Positions 11,844-21,394 of a stretch of 64,000 nucleotides of DNA are shown here, piece after piece. Position 1 is the stretch's first letter. The number at the start of each line of letters is the position of its first letter. The notes under the pieces are model-generated. The model saw only the letters and a list, made by a program, of their open reading frames with translations, was not told the origin of the DNA and made no database searches. This DNA is from Globodera rostochiensis (lineage: Eukaryota; Nematoda; Chromadorea; Rhabditida; Heteroderidae), in contig JAEVLN010000004.1 of the NCBI GenBank assembly GCA_018350325.1, positions 4,022,828-4,086,827 of the forward strand. Reading direction: 5' to 3'. The translations under genes and the position numbers were made by a program.

Positions 11844-13440
11844 TCAGTCCAGATCCGGCTCCGGCGCCTTCTTCGATGACGCCGAATCATTGCCAGCCGC
11901 GCCCTGGTGTTGTCCCTCCGTCGTTGCTCCAAAAGAGTTCGACTCATGCCCAGTTTCGTCAGCAAATGGCGGTGGTGCCCCAGAAGCTCCAAACTTATTT
12001 CCAAGTTTCCCGAGAATCTTTTGAACGTTTGGATCGTTCATGTACTTCATCATGTTAGCCGGATTCTGCATGATCTCCATGAGTTTCTAAAAAAAAAATA
12101 ATTTTTTGCATAGGTAAACTCCTGTGACCTGGATCAGCGAAGGATCATTTTTGATAGCATTCAGCAGCTCAGGGTCATCAGACAATTCCTGTAGCAAAAT
12201 TGAGAAAAAGCTAATAAGTTAAAGAGGATGGGTCCACTTTGAATAGTTCCGTGAACATTCCCATGCCAAAATGTCCCTCTTCTTCCGGCTCCTCGTTCTC
12301 AGTGGCGCGTTCCTTCGCTCTTTTGTTCGCTTCCTGAGCTCGTCGAACGCGCTCGAGTCGTTCGCGTTGGTCCTTCTCTTCGGCACGTCTTTGGTTGGTA
12401 CGTTCGTGCTCCTGCAGTTTCTTGGCCTGGAAATATAGTAAAAACGACTTTAAAAAATCTTCATCAAAAAAATACTTGGTAAAAATAAATAAACGTACAT
12501 TGGACTCAACTTCTTTCATCCACCCATAGGCCATGTCGTCATAATCCACTTAAAAACAAATCATAAAATTAAAAACTAAAAAGTACATTTGCAAGACATG
12601 GCCAAATCTTGATGTGCTTCCACCCAGTTACCCAATAATCTGAAAATTGCATTAAATTAGACCAAGTACGAGCGGGCAATTGATTTCATGGAATAAAATT
12701 CGATACTGATTAGCGCGTCCACGGAATTTGTATGGCTGGGCGGAGTCTGGATTGATTGTGATCGCCTTGTCACAGTCCTGGATAGCCGCTTTCATCTTGT
12801 ACATTTTGAGGAGGGTGCTGAAGGAAGAGAAAATATTCAAGGATATTATTTGAATAATAATGCCAACTTCGCTCGCTTGGCGTGCAAAATGGCGGAGCCC
12901 GGGTTGAGCGTGATGGCCTGTGTGAGAAGGTCCAACGCTTTTTGGTAATCGCCTAAACCGAATGTTTTTAGGATAAGCTGTTCGAGGGAGGGGCTAACTC
13001 AAAAAGAAAAAAACCTTCGTTAAACGCTGCCATAGCCGCTTCTCTGTTCTCGTTAGCACGATCCACATCTCCATCGTCCACTTCTTTGTCCGGATCACCC
13101 ATCGAAAGCAGCAAATCGTCTGTTTGGTCAGTCACCACTCCGCTGTTGTCCAACTCGGGCATCGGCAATTCCTCCTCCATTTCCTCTTCTTTGGCTTCTT
13201 GCTGCCCTGATTTCGATTCCTTCTCTTCCGATTCGTGCTGATCTGACGTCGAAGTATCGGTAGGAATTTTTGCGCCAAGGCTAAACCATTACCTGACATT
13301 TAATTGTGAAATTTAAGGAAAACTAGCCTTTCCAAATAGTCTCTGTAAAACGCAAACTCTTCTTTGTGCAACAACGAATGGTCCTGTTTGCACATCTGGA
13401 CAAACTGCTTTAGAAGTGTGACTTGCTCCGCAGAAGACAT
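11844..13440 (-). CDS. hip-1: Hsc70-interacting protein (HIP/ST13), TPR co-chaperone
   Basis: A minus-strand gene with about eight exons, from ATG 13440 to a stop at 11844. The order matches HIP. The N-terminal dimerisation segment begins [17 protein letters not shown]. An acidic linker ([21 protein letters not shown]) follows, then TPR repeats ([48 protein letters not shown]). Next is a long charged helix ([20 protein letters not shown]), and finally two STI1-like segments, [18 protein letters not shown] and [18 protein letters not shown]. The Gly-Gly-Met-Pro repeats of vertebrate HIP are much reduced to a short GHFGMGMF stretch. HIP stabilises the ADP state of Hsc70 and acts in the cytosol. 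The model uses ordinary short introns. Confidence 0.93.
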
Positions 13441-13607
13441 GATGAATAACAATAGAAAAAATCTTTAAACAAAAATAAATATTTGATTTTCTCACAATAA
13501 GAAGTAACAAATTCGGGTGCAGCTGGTCCCCCACTTTCTTAAAAAGTAACATATTTCTATGGATTTTTTAAGTCGAGGATTCCGAATATGACCTTTTTTA
13601 AACCACC

Positions 13608-13760
13608 CCAAACCCGAACTCGAACAATTTTCGAAAAGTCTAATTTTTCAAAAATCAAGCACGCTCACAGTCTATTTGCAATTTGTTGTAATTGTATCTT
13701 TTGAATTATTTTGAGTCAAATTGATTTTTGAAAATTGAATTTTCAAAAATTGTTCGAATT
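13608..13760. repeat. Inverted repeat (AT-rich hairpin)
   Basis: A segment at about 13621-13659, starting CGAACAATTTTCGAAAAG, is repeated in inverted orientation at about 13720-13757, ending CAAAAATTGTTCG. The two arms are near-complementary over about 37 bases and flank roughly 60 bases. Related sequence occurs near 26465-26510 and 41180-41260, which suggests a dispersed, possibly MITE-derived family. Confidence 0.6.
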
Positions 13761-15782
13761 CAGGTACCGGGTTTGAAATAGGTCTAAAAGGAGGTCAGGC
13801 CAAATTCAGCTTTCTTTATTGGGCATCTCTAAAACTGTTAACACAAAACTCAATTGTACCGCATTTTGTTGAACAATTTAGTCGAAAAATCACATTAAAT
13901 GTTACATTTTTAGTAACGTTATGCCAAATATTCAAATACATAGCATTTTTTAAATTTTTCAAAAAACCACAAAACATCGGAAAAAGGCCACAAGCTCCTG
14001 AAACCCCACCACAAAAAGCAGCGTTTCAAAAAAGCATCAATGGATTTCAAAAACCAGAAAACACTGCTAAGCAACAGATATCGCAGCCCTGGTCTAAATT
14101 TGTTGTTCATCGATAAATGACATACTTTAGATTTGGAAATGGCGAATTTAACGCGTGGCGCAGTGTTTAAATGTTGACATACTGTAATTACTCAAAGTGC
14201 TATTTTAAACTTGACCAAAAAGGCCCAAACCGCGAGAAAAGGCCCGCTTATCTAAACAGTTAGGGCCTAATTCTAATTAAGTCAAATATTCAAATTTATA
14301 AGCATTTCTTTAATTTTTAATCATTTTCAAAAAAAACACAAAAAATCCACAAAAAGTCTACAAACGCACGTTTTCGTTCGTTGCTAATTTAAAGTTTAAC
14401 ACCAATTTCCAAAATTTTATCATTTTAGTCAATGACAAAAATTGCATCAATAGCAAGCGGAAGATAAGAATTTAAGAGGATAAAATTTATTTGCATTCAG
14501 CAAAATCGTTCAGTGATTGAATTGTTGGGAAGAATTGGGGGGGGGGGTAATTATTTGATAATGGGTGGGGGGGGGGGGGGGGGGTTTGGCGTTTGACATT
14601 TTCATTCGCTTTCTATCCGGACCCCCAAACTGTCGCCAAATTAATTCCGAAATGTAACTTTTATGCGCCGTTCCAAATTCTTCTTAGTGCCTACCAGGGC
14701 TGGAAAAATTTCGGATTTTTTGGCTTTTTTCGGGTTTGGAATTTGAGTAAAATTTCGGATTTTTTGGCCTTTTTCGGGTTTGGAATTTGAGTAAAATTTC
14801 GGATTTTTTGGCCTTTTTCGGGTTTGAAATTTGAATAAAATTTCGGATTTTACACCCCTAAAGATGGCACTTTTGGAAATCTCATTTATGTCACCGACAC
14901 GTTTTAGTGAATTTCTCCAAGACAATTTATGATTTTTTCACCCGTTCGAAGCAATTCTTCATTAATAAAAAAATTCATTAAAATTATTTTTCATGCAAAT
15001 CCCTTAAAAAAAAGAGGCCAAGATTTCAAGCACTTATCGCTTTTCTAAAATTGAAACTTTCTGTCTGAATCTCGGTTGAAAATTATAAAAGATTTTTATT
15101 ACTGAAAAGAATTTTATTATTTGAAAATCTAAAATATATTTTTTTTATTTTGAATGAAAAAAATTTCAAAATTCTCAAATTTGGATTTTGGGTTTTGGAT
15201 TCCGGGAAAATTTCGGGAATTACGGGATTTTGGATTTAAGCGTTTCGGATTTTTGATTTTTTGGAATTTGGATTTTATTTTCTGATTTTGCCCAGCCCCA
15301 GTGCCTACGCTTACTCAATAATCTGACCTATTCTACAGGCGGCAAATACTCATCTGCAACCCACCATCTTTCATTTAAGAGCATGGCCAATTTTTAAGCA
15401 TATAAAATCGCGTCTTTTAATCCCTAACCCAACCGGAGTTTTCTTAAAACGCGCTCTGTTTTTGGTTTGATCTGTTATGTATCTGATAATTAAAGTTCAG
15501 CGGCATAATGTCTCATCCCCCCCGGGGGGGGGGGGGGGGTCAATTCCGTTGTTTTTTTGTTGTTTTGTTTTGACGGGGAACAGTAATGGTTTTTGAGCCG
15601 GTGATGGGACCCTTTCTTTCTGATGCATCGTCCCCCCCCCCCCCCCCCAATCATTTGACAGATTCTCTCCTTACCTATCCACCCGCCCATCGATAAGATA
15701 TATAAATAAGTGAACGCACAAAGCAACTAGAGATTATTCGAGTCGCGTTCCACCAATATTTGTTTGCTTTCCCAGAACAATC
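13761..15782. other. Repeat-rich intergenic region with homopolymer tracts
   Basis: No gene is supported. The region is AT-rich, with many short fragments resembling each other (AAATTTCGGATTTT). It has pure G or C tracts at about 14538-14548, 14567-14583, 15518-15539 and 15632-15648. The promoter of the downstream dehydratase gene should lie in the last few hundred bases. Confidence 0.6.
14702..14850. repeat. Short tandem repeat, about 58-bp unit
   Basis: Nearly three copies of a unit containing TTTCGGATTTTTTGGC, TTTTTCGGGTTTG and AATTTGAGTAAA follow each other. More diverged fragments of the same words appear around 15180-15290, so this is probably part of a larger decayed repeat. Confidence 0.7.
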
Positions 15783-16842
15783 ATGCACAATCCAATAGTT
15801 GAAGTAAGTATGGCAAAAATGGGGGGGGCATTTCTTCACCATCCAACGTTTTGACAGGATCTGACTCCGATCAGTCCAACCAGACTGGCCGAACTGATCA
15901 GGCACTTCTATTCGTTGGGATGGATGCGCGACAACGGGGGCGGAATGGCCGTGTTGTGTGACGGCGTTGTGTACAGTTCACCCACTTCGGTGCAGAAAGA
16001 GAAAGTGGCCGAGTTGGTTCTGGGACAACGGCCGCGGTTATGACGAGTTTCGATTTAGGGAAGATTTATTTGTGGTCGATGTTTCGACCAAATCAGTGCT
16101 AAAACGGCCGAACAATCCGACCAGCGTTCCCAGTGCCACTTGTGGACTGTTACTTAACACGGGTACTACAGTATATTAACTAACAAAACCATTAATTGGA
16201 AAATTACGGTGAATCAAACTTGGTTTTTCTGGATTTCCCGAGTTGGATTCCGACTATTCTGACGGACCCGACCCCTTCAATGCATTCTTTTACACTCACA
16301 GGTATGAAGTGTGTGATTCACACCCACTCGAAATATGCGAATCTTGTTTCGCAGTTGGTCAAAAGCAAGGAGTTCGCCATCCAGAACCAAGAGATGATTC
16401 AGGGAGTCGAGAATCGCAAGACTGGACTTCGCCTAGACAATATTGACCGCCTCGTGGTCCCAATCGTCGAGTCTGAGTTAAACGAAGAAATTCTGAGTGT
16501 AAGTCGCGGGGTTCTTGTATTCTTCGGCCTTCTGAATCTGCCCACCCCATTTTAGCCGGTTCTTCTCCGAACTTTGGATGCATATCCTGAGGCAATCTCT
16601 CTTAATTAGTAGCTCATTAGTAAATTGACCTTCATTATCAGGCATCGGCCATTTTGGTGCGGGGCCACGGTTTCTTTGTGTTTGGCTCTCACTGCTGGCA
16701 GTCGACGAAAATGATGCTGGAGTGCTACGAGTACCTCTTCGAATTGGCCTGCGATATGATCAAATACAAATTGCCGTTGGCCCCTCCGTTACCCAACACA
16801 AAAACTGTACAAAAAATGAAGCGAAACACGACGATGGCATAA
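15783..16842 (+). CDS. apip: Methylthioribulose-1-phosphate dehydratase (MtnB/APIP)
   Basis: The gene starts at ATG 15783 with a short first exon (MHNPIVE). It continues at 15858 with LAELIRHFYSLGWMRDNGGG and SSPTSVQKEK, the class II aldolase/adducin-like N-terminus of MtnB. After an intron (~16000-16042) come EDLFVVDV, the zinc-site motif CVIHTHSK (~16305), HQEM-like NQEMIQG, VVPIVESE and, in the last exon from 16642, SAILVRGHGFFVFG, which supplies another metal-binding His. It ends TTMA at 16842. The enzyme dehydrates methylthioribulose-1-phosphate in the cytosolic methionine salvage pathway. One intron (16592-16641) begins GC rather than GT. The junction before GMKCVIHTHS leaves the loop a few residues shorter than in animal homologues, so that exon pair is less certain. 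An AATAAA lies at 16932. Confidence 0.93.
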
Positions 16843-16931
16843 GAAAGCAGAGAATTGGATCGACTTTAGGCGATCGGTCGGTGATTCACTACAATTAATG
16901 GCAAATTAAATGTGCCAATTCTCCAAACGCA

Positions 16932-16937
16932 AATAAA
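16932..16937 (+). terminator. Polyadenylation signal AATAAA of the dehydratase gene
   Basis: A canonical AATAAA lies about 90 bases after the stop codon of the + strand dehydratase gene. Its position suits the transcript end, but cleavage was not observed. Confidence 0.5.
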
Positions 16938-17037
16938 TCGAATTTATTCCATTTTTATTTCATCAAATTTAAGTTGAACAAATGTTAGAACATAGGAAAG
17001 GCTAACAAAACGAAAAAGAAAGCAGACAATTCTCTCT

Positions 17038-17200
17038 CAGTGGGGCGAGACGGAAGAAAAGTCTGAGGACCCCCAGGCGCCGCCGGGGGGGGGGGGGGTC
17101 ACGCGCGGATTTCTTCCGTAGCCCGGAGTCTCGCCCCACCTACTGGCCGCCGTAGTCGAGAGTGCCGTGTTTTGGCCAGCATTTTCCACTTTACTATCTA
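17038..17200. repeat. Hairpin element sharing sequence with the 41.8-kb palindrome
   Basis: GTGGGGCGAGACGGAAGAAA (about 17040) is complementary to TTTCTTCCGTAGCCC plus TCTCGCCCCAC (about 17110-17140), with a C/G-rich loop holding a run of 13 G. The right side (TCTCGCCCCAC, TACTGGCCGCC, TTTGGCCAGCATTT) recurs at 41812-41865 inside a longer palindrome. It lies between the 3' ends of two convergent genes. Confidence 0.65.
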
Positions 17201-17442
17201 ATTTTTCCCTTTGCTTTTTATTATTATTTATTTTACAAATTTTTGAGAGAAATTGGCAGCCTATTTTGGGCTAGACTTTCATGTCACTTTCGGTTAATAT
17301 GCAAAAATAATGTTGCTTCACTTCAATCAGTTGAAATAGTCGCTGCTGTTGAATCATCAGAGAATGTTGTGGAGAGAGGCGGCCAAAAGATTGATGTCAG
17401 AACGAAGCTGAACACACCAAAGATCAAAGATCAAAGACCAAT

Positions 17443-20132
17443 TCAGGTCTCTGGAATTACCGAGTTGACGGCCAACATCAACGACCGTTTGTTGTTCAAC
17501 ACTTCCACGGACTCCGTGTACGCGTTGTAGCGGACCACGAAAGGACGGTTCATGTTTGAGGTGAATGTGCTGCCAATGAGAGGGGTGAGGGAGACCATAT
17601 GGCCGGGATTATGCTATTAAATTCATTCGTAAATCCCGACTGAACTGATCGAATTGCCTACCCGTCCAACCCTAACATTAAAGACAACACCGAAGTTTTT
17701 GCTGTGCTTCTTCAAAGTTTCGAGTGTAGAAGTAGGCCGTTTGGAACGTTGTGATTAGACATTCTTGCTGCACGACTCTGTCCGGGTCAAAACGCAAAAT
17801 CTCCGGATTTCCTTCCACGGCATGCTGAGAATGAACAAGTTTTGGAAGTGTTTAGCAAATTCCCGACCTGAAGTTCTCCCGCACTCGAAAGCAGCCCTAA
17901 ACAAAGAGAAGGGCTTAAAACAAAACTTTCCCAAATTACCGGCTCCATAAATCTTGAATTTCGATTTTTTGTCGCTTTTTCTACCAGTACATCGGCCGTT
18001 TGGCAGTCCGACCTCCTCCGTCCCCCCTCCCCAATTCGCTTCGGAAGATGATTCGGATGAACAAAGGCCAAATTCGATGGAGAAAAAATAAAGCTTAGGT
18101 AAATAACAATAAATAATCAATCAGAAGAAATGAATACCGACCGTGGCCAGCTGTCGCAAGTCTAAAAAATATTTTTTCAACTTTTATTCAAATCACTGAC
18201 CATCCTCTGAAGCACCGAGCGATGCCTAAAGCAAATAATTAACGAACAAAAAAGCTCTCATCGCTTGCCAGGCCGATTTCTTGTGAAAACTGTGCAAAAT
18301 CTGAAATTGCGGAGTTTCTTCTAAAATATTGCAAATTGCCTGGGTCGGCAAAAAGTGCCATATGGCCCATCAGTTCGTGAACAGTGTCCGGCTCCGGAGT
18401 ATAAAAAGGGTCGGCATGATGGCGTATGTATTGAGTGCAATTGAACACGCGAACTGGTGGGGGCGGTAGAATTGGGACATTTAAATGGAAACTCACACGC
18501 CAATCCGGCCAGAAAATCCCGCGCACTAAGGTATCCGGCCACAGGGCGAACTCGGAATCCGGTTTTGGCTTAATTGAATAGGTCCACGACTATATTTGCC
18601 ATAAACAATGGCCAACACCTCTCTCAACCCAACCCTTCCATTCTGCGCACCTTCCACGGATTCCCCCCCCCCCTCCCAATTTTTTTATTTTTTGGAATTT
18701 CAAAGTTTATAGGCGGGAGGATGGAGTTGATGCGACCCGCTAAAAGTGATGCGGGCGGTCATGTCATTACTTTGTTTGGGCTAAAAATGGGCAAATAATC
18801 AAATGACCCGAAAACTTTTGTCCTTGACAAATAAATTGCCCAACCCTTCAGAAAACGGCTGACATCGTCCAATTGCGGGATATTGTTCGCACTGTAACCG
18901 CAATGGCGCTCTAACAGTACAAAGTTGTCCAGGAACTGTTGGCACGCGTACTTTTCATGAAGTTCACGCAACTTTCGATAAATTATTTTCCTGAACATTT
19001 TGTAGCATAACTTTTTTCTCCCAAAAACGGCTCCATTATTTGAATAAACTGGAACTCATTTCCATATATGTATGCTCTAATTGTCCCACTTTTGCTTACC
19101 AAGTTCGTTTTTCGCACTCCGTGAACTCCACCCGAGGAATGGGTTCTCCCCTGGAGGGACATAAGAAACTTTGATCATTTAAATCAGTTAATCAGTCTTG
19201 ACGCCCACATTTTGTAGTTCAACGCCAATTCCGCAAACATCATCCGGCGTCGTCGATATTCCTCGTCTTTGAATCCCTTAAGCAATTTGTTTTTATTCAC
19301 TAAAATACGATCTGATCACCGGGTGCTCCGCGTCCAAGCCGGCCCCGTACATAATGACGCGTTTCGAGCAAATGTCCAAATCGTAAATGGACTTGGGGAA
19401 CCAGGGAGCACCGGACAGCGCATCTTAAACAAATAAAGTCACAAAAACGAACAAAGCCTTTTAAAGCTTTATTTTCGAAATGGTATCAAAAAGTACACAA
19501 AATTCCAATCATTTTGTTTGTTACCAGCGGAGCCGGGATCCGAAGGTTCTACAGCCCCTTTCGGTGCAAATGTTCGAGTCAACTCGTGAACCAGAAAGCC
19601 AGCTCGTTGGAGTACCATCAGCACATCGTTTCCGTTGATGCCGCCTTCCAACTCCAACTCCAGCAACACCTCCAATTCGTTTGGCTGTCCATCCTTTGGA
19701 TCGCGCGACTCAAAATGTTTCAGTTGGACCCCTCTCTAAAGGATGAGACATAAGCTTGACCTAATCGATCTAAAGCCTGATGATGCAGTTGCCTGAAGCG
19801 TCGACAACATTTTGGTGAGCGACGGAATGCCCCTCTGGGCACGGACGACAACCGTCAGCAGTGCGGAGCCCACCTCCTCCATGGACTCGTCTGTCTCCGC
19901 TATGGTCAACTCCTTCTTCAGCTCCATGCCGTCCTCGCCCTCCGGGAAGAAAGGAATGCCCAAACTTCCGCTGCGCCGAAAGCGCTGCTTCAGCTCCTCC
20001 AACCGATGCTCACTCCTAAAAAAGTAACTTTTGGGTTGGTTGAAACGGCAGAATTTATTACATGGACGTTGACATTGTCCTCCGAGCCGGCGTCTTCTGG
20101 TTGTAGTAGAGAAATTTCATGCCGGAAGCCAT
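17443..20132 (-). CDS. Biopterin-dependent aromatic amino-acid hydroxylase, probably tyrosine hydroxylase
   Basis: A multi-exon minus-strand gene from ATG 20132 ([11 protein letters not shown]) to TGA 17443-17445. The N-terminal part is a regulatory, ACT-like region ([35 protein letters not shown]). The catalytic domain follows: [12 protein letters not shown] (~19390), [11 protein letters not shown] (~19130), [18 protein letters not shown] (~18870-18920), [21 protein letters not shown] (~18420-18450), and the iron-site motif [19 protein letters not shown] with both His ligands. The third ligand, Glu, is in [10 protein letters not shown] (~18075). The C-terminal [14 protein letters not shown] suits a tetramer helix. 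The family makes DOPA, tyrosine or 5-hydroxytryptophan. The motif set most resembles the worm tyrosine hydroxylase of dopamine synthesis, but phenylalanine or tryptophan hydroxylase is not excluded. Introns 18226-18268 and 18301-18339 start with GC. Confidence 0.92.
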
Positions 20133-21394
20133 TTTTACTTTAATAAACAGAATCCGTTTGGGAATTTCAGAAATTGGCTTGACGGCCTATCCAACAAAAG
20201 AAGTTTTGAACTTGAGGGCAGAGACGGACGGGACGGTCGTTGTTGACCCTCTCCCAATTAGTCAAATCGCCTGTTATTTTGTGCCAATTTATGTAACAAA
20301 TACTTTGGGAACATTTATTGTGCCGAAAAGGATTTATTCGGCTGTTATCTCTTCGCCGATTCGTCTCGCAATGTTCCGCCAAAAATAATTGGCTTTGGCG
20401 CGGGAATTCGACGGAAATGGAAATGGAGCACATAACCAAAGGCATTATTTACGCAGTGAAAAGCAAAACCTTTTTGGCATTTTGTATTGGTGCCAGAATG
20501 ATTTATTTATTTCGCCCCAGGCAACGGGAAGAAATGGTTTAATTATGGCAGTAAAGAGGCCAAAAATGCGAATGAAGATGAGACAAAAAGGCACAATAGA
20601 CTGTAAACTCAAGAGTTTATAAAATGGAAAACTTAACGACAATGACGGAAAGGTATTTTTGAAGAAAAAACTTCAAACATTTCACCATTGTAAATCCCGA
20701 CTAATCCGGATTGCCTTAATCCAATTCCGACTAATCCGGATTGCCTTAATCCAACCATACCAATCCGGATTGCCTTAATCCAACCATGACCAATCCGGAT
20801 TGCCTTAATCCAATCCCGACTAACCCGGATTGCCTTAATCCAATCCCGACTAATCCGGATTGCCTTAATCCAACCATGACCAATCCGGATTGCCTTAATC
20901 CAATCCTGACCAATCTTATCCCCGGGGCTTTACTTTAGTGTAAACAGAGTAAAATGAAGAAAATGTTGCGAATGTGGCCGCTACCGTAGTTAAAGTGCCA
21001 AAGGCTCTTTATTATTGTATAAGAGGGATGGATTTTCGCAGAAATTCAGAAAGGGGCGAGCTTTGTGGGAATTAGGAGAGTTGGAAAACATTTGCTAAGG
21101 CAATAATTATTTGTGGGATTATGCAGAGAATCCACCCATCCATCGGCCCCATCGGCCCAACCACCGCCCGCCCACTCACGCGACGGTGAATAATTCATTT
21201 GAATGGCACGAAGAAAAGACCCCCGGCAAGTTTTCTTGGCATTTTGTTTACATTGATGCATTTGGCGTGTAAATTTTGAAAAAAATAACAGCTGGGGGGA
21301 GGGGGTTACATTGCAATGTTTATGCCATTGAGAAATAAAAAATGGACAAAAAGCGTAAAGGGAAGAGGAGGGACTGAATGGGCGGGTGTTTAAC
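20133..21394. other. Intergenic region between hydroxylase and nicotinic receptor genes
   Basis: No convincing coding exon was found. It should contain the hydroxylase promoter at its left end and the receptor 3' UTR at its right end. A minisatellite occupies 20694-20930 (listed separately). Confidence 0.55.
20694..20930. repeat. Minisatellite, unit about 30 bp
   Basis: About eight tandem copies share the core AATCCGGATTGCCTTAATCC, joined by short variable spacers (AATCCCGACT, AACCATGACC). The array lies upstream of the hydroxylase gene start. AATCCGGATT is itself nearly palindromic. Confidence 0.9.

Noticed and set aside
20694..20930. CRISPR array
   Set aside because: The spacers are not unique and the genome is eukaryotic; it is a minisatellite.
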